Source: Sabethes cyaneus
Lineage: Eukaryota > Arthropoda > Insecta > Diptera > Culicidae
Assembly (NCBI RefSeq): GCF_943734655.1
Contig: NC_071355.1
Location: forward strand, 193,203,939 to 193,267,938
DNA length: 64,000 bases
Reading direction: 5' to 3'
Made by a program: the position numbers and the translations under genes
Notes under the pieces: generated by a model
Seen by the model: only the letters and a program-made list of their open reading frames with translations
The model's database searches: none
Told to the model about the DNA's origin: nothing
Part shown: positions 32,706 through 43,760 of the stretch, one piece after another
Layout of the letters: each line of letters begins with the position of its first letter
How positions within the stretch are numbered: the stretch's first letter is position 1

Positions 32706-35340
32706 TTGTGCGTGTCTCTTCTTCTTAATTTGCCTAACGTCTTACGGCAAGGCCAGCGTAGTATAATTTCTCATCTGTTTCGATCCATGGCAACTGATCT
32801 CCAGTTCCGCGGGCACCCAGTGCTCGCCAGATCTCGCTCCACCTGGTCTTGCCACCTCGCTCGCAGTGCCCTTCTTTGTCTTGTTCCTACCGGATTCGAT
32901 GCGAAAACCACTTTTGCAGGATAGTTGTCCGGCATTCTAGCAATATGTCCTGTCCAATGTATCCGTCCATCTTTAACCACTTTCTGAATACTTGGTTCGC
33001 CATAGAGACGCGCGAGCTCGTGGTTCATTCTTCGCCACCATATACCGTTCTCTTGCACTCCGCCAAAGATGGTTCTTAGCACCCCCCCCCCCCCCGTTCA
33101 AAAACTCCGAGTGCTCGTAGGTCCTTTTCTAGCAGTGTCCACGTTTCATGCCCGTAGAGGACAACCGGTCTAATTAGCGTTTTGTACAGTGTGCACTTTG
33201 TACGGGGGCTTAGATGGTTCGACCGCAAGTGTTTGTGGAGTCCGTAGTAGGCCCGACTTCCGTTGATAATACGTCTTTTAGTCTCACGGCTGGTATTGTT
33301 GTCCTCTGTTGCCAGTGAGCCAAGGTATACGAACTCGTCGACTACCTCGAACTCATCCCCGTCGATTACCACGGTACTGCCCAAGCGGGCCCTGTCGCGC
33401 ACGGTCCCGCCCGCCAGCATATACTTCATTTTAGACGTATTTATCTTCAATCCAATCTTCTCTGTTTTGTGTTTTAGTCTGGTGTACTAATCTTCCACCG
33501 CCTCAAATGTTCTGCCGACAGCATTCACGTCGTCAGCAAAGCAGATAAATTGACTGGATTTATTGAAAATCGTGCCCCGTATTTCGATCGCCGCTCGTCT
33601 TATAACACCTTCAAGCGCAATGTTGAATAGCAGGCAGGAAAGACCATCTCCTTGTCGAAGTCCCCTGCGAGATTCGAATGGGTCCGACAATCCACCCGAG
33701 ATTCTCACACAGCACTGGATCCCATCCATCGTAGCCATGATAAGTCTAGTAAGCTTACCCAGAAAGTTTTCGTCTAAAATTTTCCATAGCTCTTGTTGGT
33801 TTACGTCATCATATGCGGCTTTGAAATCGATGAATAGGTGATGCATGGGGACTCGGAATTCGCGGCACTTCTGGAGGATCTGCCACAGGGTGAAGATTTG
33901 GTCCGTTGTAGACCAACCCTCCATGAAGCCGGCTTGGTAACTTCCGCGTGTGTCATTATCCCGGAATAGTTGTTCCAGCTTCTCACGAACTCTGTCCTCC
34001 TTCTGGAGCCTTTTTCTCCTCAGGATCGTGGTCAACCTGGTCCGCGCTCGGGGATATGCTTAGATAGTTTTTCCACGCTCTTTTTTCCCCTCTATCGCTT
34101 GATGGCATTTCCCGTTAAACCAATCTTTTCGTGCGCTCGAGATTGTCTCACCTAACACCGCGGTAAAAACAGTGCAGAATACAGCATACACCCGGGCAAC
34201 ATTACAATAGATCAATAATGTTGTGGTCAAAGTGATAAGCACATACAAAAAAAATACCGCGGTTGCGGCCTCTTTGACGGCCGAGCGTATCATCCATCCA
34301 TCCGTCGAATCTTCTAGCTCCACAGAGGAAGGCAGAGTCTTATGGAGTACGCGCGGGTAGTTTTCTGCAACTCGCGGGTTGTATAATTGGCGGATGTTTT
34401 ACCGAGGAGGGCGGCTCTATCGCAAGGTATAAACCGTCGATAGTTTTGAGTCGATCGAGGTTCGTTGGTCAGGTTATCTCCAGGTGGCTTTGTGGATATC
34501 TTTGTGGGGAAGAAAGTGTTTTTGATCACCAGGCGTCGGGAAACTGTAAAGTTGATGCATCGCTGGCCATTATCGTTCTTGCCGGTGTGCAGGCTATGGG
34601 GCCCGATAACTGGTCTATACATTGCTTCCCTGACGATCAAGGCCTTCACATCTCCGATGACGATCTTGATGTCCCGCGGCGAGCAGCTGTCGTACGTTGC
34701 CTCCAGCTGCGCATAGAACGCTTCCTTCTCGTCGTCGGGTCTACCTTCGTGTGAACAATGCACGTTTATGATGGTGTAGTTCAAGAAACGACCTTCTATT
34801 CTTAACATGCGCATCCTCTCGTTGATCGCTTTCCAGTCCGTTACGCGATCCTGCATTTTGTCCAACAATTTTCGAAGCCCGTTCGCAGCTCGTAGGTCGC
34901 TCCACTGTTATGGAAAAATTGGGCTTTTCGCCACGAATCCTCCCCACTTTCTCGCCTTTGCGACTCTTCTGCAGTTCCACGATGCCGAGCTTTCGGGGTA
35001 TTAACTGATCGAGCAGCGCTCTGTCGCCCCCCACGACCCATTTAGCGATCTGCAGTTCCAGGTGCCAACTTTCCACTCCATGTCCTGATTTCGTCGCTTT
35101 TGTCCATGCCGAATATTCCAAGTAGAATGTTCTTGATTCTCTTTAGTGTCTTGGTTTTAGATTGGTAGCCGTACTAAGACCCACGCTACCGAGTCTCGTG
35201 ATGGGGTTGCCATCTTATAAGGTCAGACAACACTGGTTGCTCTTTTCCTGTTGGTTGCTCTTATTCCGGCTGATACCACGTGGAGGTACGGATAGGAGTT
35301 GCTGGATAAGAGGCTATTGTTAGAAACTATCGGGGCGCTC
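32706..35340 (-). mobile_element. RTE-clade LINE relic, copy 1 (nearly full length, dead)
   Basis: From 35340 downward: 5' UTR-like text also seen at 45300 and 59290, the endonuclease start VGTWNCRSLN (about 35060), FLNYTIINVHCSHEGRPDDE (about 34780), IKIVIGDVKA (34670; the catalytic GDxNA motif with Asn changed), RT blocks SYQAGFMEGWSTTDQIFTLW (about 33920), HHLFIDFKAAYD, RRGLRQGDGLSCLLFNIALE, FADDVNAVG (about 33530), and the C-terminus VVIDGDEFEVVDEFVYLGSL, CTLYKTLIRPVVLYGHETW, HIARMPD (32940) ending near 32735. Several frameshifts, a 15-base C run at 33081-33095 and broken endonuclease residues make it inactive. Confidence 0.88.
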
Positions 35341-35359
35341 ACATTGATTCGAATCACTA

Positions 35360-35740
35360 CAGTGGACCCCCGTTCGTTTGAACGATTCCTCATGCAAACT
35401 AACGGGGTTACTTTTTAATTTGAACAACTGGTAACCCGAAATATGCTGAAACCTGTGTGAACTGGCCGCCCTGATCTTTGTTATTGTTTTGGTGGTTTGT
35501 TTTAGTTGGCAGTTGCAAGTGCGAATATTGCATTTTCCGATCGGATTTCTCTCTTAATCGTTAAGAAAACGAAATGTGAAACCGATTAAACACGCTAGGT
35601 CAGTACAAACGAATCGAACAAATGATGTCATGTTGAGAATGACATTTGTACCATTTTTAATTTGCACGTCGTGCAAACCAACGGGGTTCAAATTAAAAAG
35701 TGTTTAGATTAAAAATGGTCAAACGAACGGGGGTCCACGG
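35360..35740. mobile_element. TA-flanked pogo-type MITE (381 bp)
   Basis: The ends CAGTGGACCCCCGTTCGTTT and the complement of CCGTGGACCCCCGTTCGTTT are inverted repeats bordered by TA (35358-35359, 35741-35742). Subterminal ttaaaaatgg/aatttgaac motifs are also inverted. CAG-start and TA target fit pogo/Tigger-type elements. A lone similar end occurs at 5208-5240. Confidence 0.78.
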
Positions 35741-35879
35741 TACTTCGTGATGATTCGGATAGGTCAAAAACTATTTTTTTTAACAACATATGATTCCGGC
35801 GTCCGCCATGGTATAGTCTAACGCGACTGAAACATCCGGATATTGCTGAAAGCTGCGCGTTATTGTAGTGGAAAACGTC

Positions 35880-36660
35880 TTAGGTTATGTGGCACTGAAT
35901 CGAGCGAGCCGAAATGTGCAAAGATAAGGATGGACGCCAGTGTGGTGATCGAAAGGTGAAAGCAGCTCTATGATGAACACCTGAATGGCGTGCAGGTGGA
36001 AGACTGTGATAATGAAGGAAGTGACTTAATTGGGGCAGTGACGAACAGATATGTGCCACTCCCATCGTTAAACGATGGTAAGAAGGTCATTTAGTGGCTG
36101 AAGATCCACAAAGTAACAGGAATGGATTATATTGAAGCGGAGTGTATCAAAATGGGCTCGAGAAAGTTGGTCTGTTTGCATCAATTGATTGGCATGATTT
36201 GGGATATAGAACGACTATCGGAGTAGTGGAAAGACGGGGTTATTTGCCCTATCTACAGGAAAGGCAATAAGGTGGATTGTGAGAATCATCGAGCGATCAC
36301 TATCCTAATTGCCGCCTACAAAGTGCCCTCCCGAATCATCTTTCATCGACTGTTGCCAATTATTGACTATTGGCGTGGGATTCGTCGGAAGCTATAAGGC
36401 TAGCCTCATGGTGGATCGGTCTACAACGGACCAAATCTTCACCTCGCGCGCAAATTCTCCAAAAGTTCCGTAAATTCCGAGTCCCCACGCATTACCTGGC
36501 CATTGATTTCCAAGCCGATATGATAGTATAAACCTCCAAGAGCTATGGAAAATCCTGGACGAAAACAGCTTTTCGGGAAAGCTCATTAGACTTATCACGG
36601 CTACAATAGAAGGGATTTAGTGCTGTAATAGAATTTCGGGTAGATTGTCGGATTGTCATT
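35880..36660 (+). mobile_element. RTE-clade LINE relic (linker and RT)
   Basis: Plus-strand frames read QLYDEHLNGVQVED (35960), an NH-RAIT-type segment after CPIYRKGNK (about 36250-36300), then an LMVDRSTTDQIFTS block (36410) and NLQELWKILDENSFSGKL (36530). Frames are broken at each block. It corresponds to the middle of the RTE element, in the opposite orientation to copies 1 and 2. Confidence 0.75.
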
Positions 36661-36963
36661 CGAATCTCGTCGAGCAACTCGACTTGACTTTGTCACTGTC
36701 AAGTGTTGAGTACGGAAAAAACGGCCAGCATTGCGGTAGAAAGCACGACCGAAATAAAGCAAGCTGTGACGTCACTTGCTGACAGTTGAGTCACTAGTTT
36801 TTAACGGTCGACTCAGACGAGTTACCTACTTGACAAAATCGTGTCGCGGGTGACTTATAAAATACCAAAACTAGATAAGTCGAGCAATGATCCTTGGCGT
36901 AAATTACACAATTGGGCCCTAATATGTCTTCCGCAATTATCGCCACAAAAAAATTGTACAGGT
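36661..36963. other. Unrecognised stretch
   Basis: No gene is recognised. The text CGAGCAACTCGACTTGACTT and GTCGACTCAGACGAGTTACC may be parts of a decayed inverted repeat. Confidence 0.3.
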
Positions 36964-36969
36964 TTTATT
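36964..36969 (-). terminator. Poly(A) signal of ninjurin A
   Basis: AATAAA on the minus strand, 84 bp beyond the ninjurin A stop codon. Confidence 0.55.
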
Positions 36970-37053
36970 TCATTAGCGTAATAACTACGTGTTAATTACA
37001 TAAAAATGTGCGCCAAAGAACTCCCAAATAACATTACGTGACACTCGCAGAAG

Positions 37054-37708
37054 TTATTTAAATATCACTGTATTCAACAACGTAAGCACAATAATGTTAA
37101 CCACAGCAATAACAGCTACACCAATGGATGCAATAGTTTTGAGCTTTCTCCAACGTTGTTCATTGTTGATCTGCAAACAAATGTGGAAAAATATTACAAA
37201 AAAAAAGCTAAACTCCAAAATCACTCATCCTACTAACCGATATCGTTAACATTGAAACACTAACAAGGATCTGCATCACCAGCGACATGATAACCATTCC
37301 GACGCACGCCACATAGGTCGTTGCTTCCTGTTGATTTTCGGTCAGCAACCGTAGCTGATTGGTGTTCGCAGCCAAGAAGGCAATGTTCAGTGCATTTTCC
37401 ACAACTTTTTGGTACGTATCACCACTAGACTGGGAATCGTTGATACTCTCCAAGCTGCGCTGGATGCGATCGTAGTTTTCCTGGGCCTGTCTGTTTGGGG
37501 TGTTTTTGAAATTACTCCACTCATTTTCCGTGTAGGGTCGCACACGATCGGCATTCATGTCGAATATCACTGGGTTTGTGTACACAGGTGGTTGCGGTTC
37601 GTTTCCGTTAAAAATATGTACCGCATCGTTGTCACAATTGCTGTTGTTTATGATGTGATGAGACAAATTGTTGTCTACAGAAGGAATGATCTCGATTCGG
37701 GTAGCCAT
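37054..37708 (-). CDS. Ninjurin family protein A
   Basis: Exons 37238-37708 and 37054-37170, separated by a 67-bp intron (donor TCG|GTTAGTAG, acceptor TTTGCAG, phase 0), encode 195 aa. An N-terminal cytoplasmic/extracellular tail of about 100 polar residues (MATRIEIIPSVDNN…) is followed by the ninjurin core: YQKVVENALNIAFLAANTNQ, LRLLTENQQEATTY, hydrophobic helix VACVGMVIMSLVMQILVSVS, then after the intron RWRKLKTIASIGVAVIAVVN and a short end. Ninjurins are small adhesion proteins of the plasma membrane; NINJ1 oligomers rupture the membrane in dying cells, and Drosophila NijA acts in adhesion and stress responses. The amphipathic helix with N-x-N-Q-L-R is intact. Closest to ninjurin B in this window by the WxKLK start of exon 2. 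Confidence 0.9.
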
Positions 37709-38239
37709 TTCGAACTGGCCACTCCGCTACTGGTTACTGCTACTTCCAAGTTGGAGACTAATTGAACTGAAAGCCGTTTGAAGTGGGTGCCAGGTAATTA
37801 TAGTGATTGCAATTGCGTTTCGGTTTTGTTCGTTTTTGTTCGCCCTTATGATGGTCAATGCTAAAAAATGATGTTCTTGTTCAATGTGCAGTCGAGCGCA
37901 ACAGAAACAAGCCGCACTGGCTTAGCCGCATTAGCTACCGCACTTGTTTTCCAAACGCTTGGTGGCCTGGTGGAGGTAACAAGAGCAGTACCTTTGAATT
38001 GATAAGCGGAAGGAAAAGGGACAAACTGTGTTCCTGAAGTTCGGTAATGCAAGCGATTTTCCCGAATGGCTTGATTAATCGTTTAAACTACTGACCGAAA
38101 TACGTGGTGAATTGTTGTAATTTTTTTCTATCTATTTGTCATCATTATCGCTCGGACAGCTAGCTAGAAATCGGATAATGCAAAGTAGATGAAACCGAGA
38201 TATGCTTTGAAACAAACAAACAAAGACTATTATCTGCCA
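37709..38239. other. Upstream region of ninjurin A
   Basis: No gene is recognised; the region probably holds the promoter and 5' UTR of ninjurin A, without an identifiable TATA box. Confidence 0.35.
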
Positions 38240-38800
38240 TAGCTGGTCTCGATCGACTGTAGCGTATGCTGCTTTGAAATGAATAGAGATGCGATGCGTG
38301 GGAATGCTGTACTTCCGATATTTCTGCAGGATCTGTCGGATGGTAAAAATTTGGTACGCCTGGAAATCCCCTACGAAACCCTGTGCTATCGGTAACTGCC
38401 GGCGTAACAGGATCTGGGAGGGTACCTTGTAGGCGGCGTTATTCCGCGATAGTTACAGCGGTCAAGCCGATCACCCTTTTTGTAGATGGGACAAATCACT
38501 CCTTCCATCCATTCCTCCGGTAGCTTTTTCTCCTACAAAATCGTGGAAATAACCCAGTGTAGACTTGTTCTACAATCCATTAAATGTATTATAATGTATT
38601 ATATTTATAAGCAGTAAGATATGCATTTAATGTATTAGGAGCCAAGATAGGGCTCCTGGTCCCCACCTCTGGCTACGTGGCTGCTATCTGCTATGGGCGC
38701 TTCTAGGTTGACTTCCATTCCACCTCACTCTGTGACTTCGCCATTGAGATGTTCATCGAACTGCTTCCACCTGTCGATCATCTCGCGCAAAGAACACGGG
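38240..38800 (-). mobile_element. RTE-clade LINE relic
   Basis: Minus-strand frames give linker text around 38690-38800 (WKQFDEHLNGEV type) and RT text around 38250-38530 (EKKLPEEWMEGVICPIYKKG, YNRGITPPTRYPPR-like, YRKYSIPTHRISIHFKAAYA). A ~75 bp AT-rich tract (38565-38640) interrupts it. Heavily mutated. Confidence 0.7.
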
Positions 38801-39041
38801 GCAAATCGTGACAAAACCTCGACAAACGGGATAGAAAAAGAATAGATAGAATGGATCGAATAGGTTGATAACACATAATCTTCAGCGCCGGTAAACTGAT
38901 TTCTATTGATTTTTATATCTTATGTCGATACTTCGGATTTCCAGCCTCTTTCGCGAAGATCACGTAGCGAAACACGTCCAAAATCGTACCCAAGCTCGAA
39001 TAACAATGATCGCACCACCTACCTCGGTGGATCCAGATCAG

Positions 39042-39243
39042 GGGCCCTATTCTCACAGTCACCTCACCTAATTTTTTTAGGTGAGAGCACAATTTGCGAT
39101 TCTCAGAGTCACCTAGGTAACTCCGCTCACCTGGGTAACTGGTACAATTCAAATGGGGTCTGTAAGGTGAGGTGAGGGTGACTGTATGAAAAGGTCGGGT
39201 GAGAGAAGTGAGGTAAGGTGAGGTGACTGTGAGAATAGGGCCC
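39042..39243. mobile_element. MITE with perfect GGGCCCTATTCTCACAGTCA ends
   Basis: The first ~28 bases (GGGCCCTATTCTCACAGTCA then CCTCACCT) recur as an exact reverse complement at the right end. The interior is made of further AGGTGA/TCACCT motifs. Target duplication is short and not certain (possibly AG). Confidence 0.75.
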
Positions 39244-40967
39244 AGCTCCTTTCTACTAACAACTCCTTTCAGTGACACTTGTGGATGGTGCAGAGGATTC
39301 CTCGGTCTCTAGTAGCAATAAGTGTCCGACTAATATTTCTTCCTTTCCCTAATTGACCTGCATGGACGTGGTCAGCTTTGCTATCGATCACCATCCTTAA
39401 AGAATTGGATCACCAGAAAATGCACACTGAGAATGATATTCTACTCCCAAGCACCATTCTGCAATTTCAGCTGATCTAGATCAATCGCGAGCAACTCACG
39501 GACGGTCAAACTATGCTACGCTGTGCTTCTCGAAGGTAAAATTAATGTCTATAGTAATATTAATATATTAATATTGTTATTATTTAATGTTTAATGTGGT
39601 TTTAACCAATTGGTCATTCACCATATTAATATTATTACCTGAAGTTTTTAAATTTTCAATGAAATCTTCTGCGCTCTTAACTGTTCGGCTTGAAAATTTC
39701 TTTGGCATAGTAGTAGTAGTAGTAGTAGGGGAAAGCCACCATCATTTCAAGGACTTGCCAATGTATGTGGGTAGAATTACAGTAGATCCAAATTTGATTA
39801 TCAAATGAATTTCACACTAATGCTGTTACAGAAGGGCCAAAAGGGATTGGGCGGACCCACAAGCAGAGGCACCTGTACGCATTCCGGGGTTACAAGAGTC
39901 GCCTTCCAGCATTAGGATCCTTCCATGTAATAATCAATTTCGCTGTACCAACTTTAACCCACGTGATGATTTGTTTGTTTTGAATTGAGAAGTGCCATAT
40001 TTGCTTCAGACCTTAAGGATTCAGGTTGGCAATCCACTCCATCATCCAGCCTTCCACATTTATGATTTCAATAATAATACTGTTAATAATATAATATTAA
40101 GATGAAATGTGGTATATATAGGTAAAAATAGAACAATCTCACCAACAGTCCTTCGTATGAAATAAAGTAGCGTCCTTTGAGGTTCCATAAGTTAATTTAA
40201 TTTTTCATTCTGGTATCCATGTGCAGTATTAAAACTCGTTTTGGCCAAAGTTTTTACTGTATAGCAGTAGATGCTTCATAAGCTAAAACGAAAAAAATAA
40301 TTAAAATAACTCATTAGGCTTACCAATTAGCTAGGCCGTGTGGCTCCGCCGTCTGCCCAAAACCTCGGTTTTGAAGTCAGCCAGCCGGAAACCACCCAGC
40401 ATCGCACCTCCTAGCTTGGCTACTCAATAGAGCATTACCAGGTATGGCCACGTGGAGGCGCTAGGTAGGGGCTTGGGATGGCTAGAGCTATATTGGACGC
40501 TCCTCATTTGCCTTCCCCATTTCATACCCGGCTTGAAAATTTCTTTGGCATGGCTTGAAACTCTTTCACTAGCTATTCATATTTTTGTGATCCTGAATAT
40601 TATTATTATCCACACGTTGTTCCGATTCGGCAAAGGGGATTGGCCCTAAGGGTATTGGATTAAATGGCCACTATGATACTCCTAATGATCGTCTTTTGGG
40701 GTAGACTTCGATTGCTGCATTGGAATTGAGCCAAATTGTTGTAATCCTGTGCCTCAATTCTGCATGACTAATACAATCAGTGGGCTTTTAGGATTTGGGT
40801 TCTATACTTGATATGGTTCCAGAGGTTCAAATGGTCGCAGTTATGTCACCGAGCCAAGTGACAAAATTCTTATTTCGAGAAAAACGTGTTCAAAGTTTAC
40901 TGCTCTGTATGGTTTATAGCTATCAATCAGGGCTGTCCTGCACTCAGTGCACCTAATTTGCGTTTTT
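39244..40967. other. Unrecognised stretch with a (TAG)n microsatellite
   Basis: No gene is recognised. A TAG/GTA trinucleotide run lies at about 39709-39728. The 23-base string that begins CGGCTTGAAAATTTCTTTGG occurs twice, near 39685 and 40529, which hints at an old duplication. An 89-121 codon overlap of open frames near 38910-39280 is explained by the MITE. Confidence 0.35.
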
Positions 40968-41038
40968 AGCTGTAACACCTCAGCCAAACAAAATTCGAAA
41001 ATGTTACGTATGGGGCATTTATAGAGTCGATCTATCTT
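40968..41038. mobile_element. Half copy of the CTCAGCC-family MITE
   Basis: ACACCTCAGCCAAACAAAAT, TCGAAAATGTTACGTATGGG and GCATTTATAGAG match the left arm of the element at 17551-17940; the opposite arm is absent. Confidence 0.55.
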
Positions 41039-41394
41039 AAGAATTTAAGGCGCACTACCAGTTCACACTGGGCGGTGCACAAAGAGCGCTCTTTGCCCTG
41101 CTATCAATTGTTCGAAATCATCTCATAACTCTAGCTGTTTGCAACATTTATGTAGCCTGATTAGAGTAAAATGTAGGTTAGAAAATTCTTGATCGTTTGC
41201 TGTCATTAACTCATTCTTTTAAATTTTGCGACTTGGTCCGGTCTGATTTAACATTGACCAAATGAGACGAACGTGCCTTTTTCACGGACGGTAAATCATT
41301 GACGGCGACGAACCAGAAGATGAGCTCGTGTATGTATGTGTTCTTCGCCTAGTGATTGGTCGACTGTTTTTGTGGGGTTTATATTAATCTCCTC

Positions 41395-41811
41395 TAGTAA
41401 ACATCACAACATGGTACTTAAGCTATGTCCATACACCATGGCCTCGTGACCAAGCTGTGATAACTTGTGAATAAACTCGTCACCTACAGTGACCAAAGTT
41501 GGGGTGACAGAATTCGTTGTGGACTTGCTTTCATCACCGAAATCGTAACCGATGTATCTCGCAATGATGCTATGTTTTCTCCACTTCAAAGCATGGCTTG
41601 AATCTAGTTCGTAGTCGATTCTGTTTTGAAAGAGAGCCGTAAAAATTAAAGCGAAGGACGCGTTATCGAAAGCGCCTTCATTGTAAAGGAAAATACAAAG
41701 TGCCATCTCTTGATATTTCAACAGTTTCTCAATTAAAGTCACAACGCAGTGCAGTGCAGCTCCCTTAGATTTACCATTTTGGTATGCATGTTGATGTTGA
41801 TTTCCATGCAA
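41395..41811 (-). mobile_element. LOA/I-type LINE reverse-transcriptase fragment
   Basis: A 135-codon minus-strand frame reads HQHAYQNGKSKGAALHCVV and then EMALCIFLYNEGAFDNASFA, equivalent to the KSTETALH… and FLDIEGAFDNASF blocks of LOA/Lian-type elements (compare 58640-58740). The catalytic D of FLDIEGAFD is changed (FLYNEGAFD) and the rest is missing, so it is a relic. Confidence 0.72.
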
Positions 41812-42314
41812 CAGAGCGTCCTTTTAGCACCCAATGCAGATATAGTTATCTGCAATTTGCTCTATCAACTTGAGAAGCGTTGATGTCAGACTTATTGGCT
41901 GAAAGTCTTTTGCATTGTTTTCTCTTTTCCGGAAATCATGCATATGTTTCTACACAGGCTCTGCCTTGAAGTGCACAAACTCAAATTTTGGCTACTTGCT
42001 ACCAATAACTGAATTATTCTTGATGACTAAAAAAAATCTTATTCTTATCAAAATATATTGCTTTATTTGAATAAAATGGAATGCCTAAAACTATTATGTT
42101 GAGCACAAACTAGAAAACTAAATACATAAAACGACGAAATATGGTAATTTTTTAGAATAATCCTAAATGAATATCATTTTTCTCGGTTCATATACTGTTA
42201 TATTACTATATTGATAGGGGAAACTCTCAAAAATACTAAATTGTACTGTAATTAAAAGTAATCTTTCAAAAATTGGTCTCTTTTTGATTCAGAATCCAAA
42301 CAATTATCCGAGTA
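41812..42314. other. 3' flank of ninjurin B, AT-rich
   Basis: No gene is recognised; 41820-41990 continues weak LINE-like minus-strand text (degenerate QPISLTSTLLKL type) and then becomes simple AT-rich sequence. Confidence 0.35.
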
Positions 42315-42320
42315 TTTATT
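42315..42320 (-). terminator. Poly(A) signal of ninjurin B
   Basis: AATAAA on the minus strand, 45 bp beyond the ninjurin B stop. Confidence 0.6.
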
Positions 42321-42365
42321 CAATTATGTGACCCTGTATGCTATTTGGGTACAATTAATTGTTTT

Positions 42366-42917
42366 TCAATGCATATGATGTGGATATATTTCCGAATAGT
42401 CCACTCTGGAATGTTCCACATTGATGATAAATGGAATAACTATGTTGATTACAGTCAGCAGAATGCATCCTACGGAAGTTGCAGCCTTAAGCTTAGTCCA
42501 ACGGTGCTGGTTGTGCACCTAAAAAGAGTTAGGTGTTATTGGAATAAACAAGATTAAATGCTTATGATTATTTACCGCAATGGTGACCACGTTGATGGCA
42601 ATTAAAATTTGCGTTACCAGAGAAATTAAAACAAGCACTGTGCTGGCGATGAAATTTTGCGCCTCACGAAAACTAACCAACAGCCTCAGCTGATTGCTGG
42701 TTGCAGCGAGGAATGAAATGTTCAGTGTGATCTCGAGAACACTCCGGTACAGATCGTAGCTGTTGTATTCCATCACAGAATTGTACATTGATTCACTTTC
42801 GTAGAACATATCACCGCCAATGGGAGTGGCCGAAAGTGACGACACAGTGTGCTGGACGCTCTTGGATGATTCCATTGCTCCACGTATGCTGCTAACGGTC
42901 GGGACCGAGTTCTTCAT
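42366..42917 (-). CDS. Ninjurin family protein B
   Basis: Exons 42576-42917 and 42366-42518 (57-bp intron, donor GCG|GTAAAT, acceptor CTTTTTAG, phase 0) encode 164 aa. After a ~70-residue polar N-terminus rich in Ser comes YDLYRSVLEITLNISFLAAT, SNQLRLLVSFREAQ (the N-Q-L-R signature kept), the membrane helix STVLVLISLVTQILIAINVV and, in exon 2, RWTKLKAATSVGCILLTVIN followed by a 20-residue tail ending IYPHHMH. It lies head to tail with ninjurin C, its ATG only 248 bp downstream of the ninjurin C stop, and a poly(A) signal is present for each, so they are separate genes that arose by tandem duplication. The tail is unlike those of A, C and D. Confidence 0.9.
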
Positions 42918-43094
42918 TTGCGTGCTGAGTGGGTGGTATGTTTTTATTGACTGAAGGCAATCCTACTGTTGTTGAGTGGTATCGATAATGAATGAACAAT
43001 GATCATATCATGTCTACGCATGTAAAAGGTGTGTAGGTGCTGAATGGTTTATTAGTAAACCTTATAGAGTTTCTTATCTATTTGGATTTGGTTT

Positions 43095-43100
43095 TTTATT
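43095..43100 (-). terminator. Poly(A) signal of ninjurin C
   Basis: AATAAA on the minus strand, 65 bp beyond the ninjurin C stop and 178 bp ahead of the ninjurin B start codon. Confidence 0.55.
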
Positions 43101-43165
43101 CCTATTTTGATTCTTTTATGTACTTATGCTTGTTAAAGTGCTCCGGATACACCGGTTCCACCGCT

Positions 43166-43760
43166 TCAGCCGCTTCCACCGTTTCCACCACTTCCACCGG
43201 GACCCTCAGTAACCACCAACGATGCCACTAGGATATTAATAACTGTAACGAACGTCAATCCTATCGATGTTGCGATCTTCAATTTCTCGATCGATGGGCT
43301 TAACTTTGATTTCGGCTGAGCCTGTAAGCGTGATTAAAATAGCGTAAATTTCCGGATCAGCACTCCCAACGGAAGGACACGATAACAAGGAGTTCCTAAC
43401 GCTTACCTTTATAATGATAACACCACTGGCTACCAGTATTTGCAACACCAGGGAAATAATTACCAGCGTGATGCACGCTGTGTACGTCCTAGACCGATTG
43501 TTGTAAGTAATCAGCAGCCGCAGCTGGTTGGCATTGGCCGTGAGAAGCGATATATCCATCGCACTCTCGGCGATACCTTTGTGGATATCGTAAGACTGCG
43601 TTTGCTGACCCGTACTTCGCCGGGCTCCGTCGGTTTCCGTGCTACCATGACTGCGCAGCATTAAACTGGTAGACTCGGCACGACTAACCATCTTCGGTTT
43701 TTGGCTCCCATCCGAATTGACCGTAGTCAGTTCCACTGGAACTTCATTTTCTTTCGTCAT
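43166..43760 (-). CDS. Ninjurin family protein C
   Basis: Exons 43407-43760 and 43166-43321 (85-bp intron, donor AAG|GTAAGCG, acceptor GCTTACAG, phase 0) encode 169 aa. A ~58-residue Ser/Thr-rich N-terminus leads to YDIHKGIAESAMDISLLTAN, ANQLRLLITYNNRS, helix ITLVIISLVLQILVASGVII, and in exon 2 EKLKIATSIGLTFVTVINIL, VASLVVTEG, then a glycine-rich end (GPGGSGGNGGSG). The core is almost the same as ninjurin D at 51.3 kb (YDISKSIAESAMDISLLTAN), and these two look most like the classical insect NijA/NINJ1 type. Ninjurin B follows directly on the same strand. Confidence 0.92.

Noticed and set aside
33081..33095. Run of 15 C (and a G run near 16156-16170) as functional G-quadruplex or regulatory site
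   Set aside because: Simple homopolymer inside or next to dead transposon sequence; probably slippage or an assembly artefact.
37409..37765. 118-codon plus-strand frame over ninjurin A
   Set aside because: Antisense shadow of a well-supported ninjurin exon.
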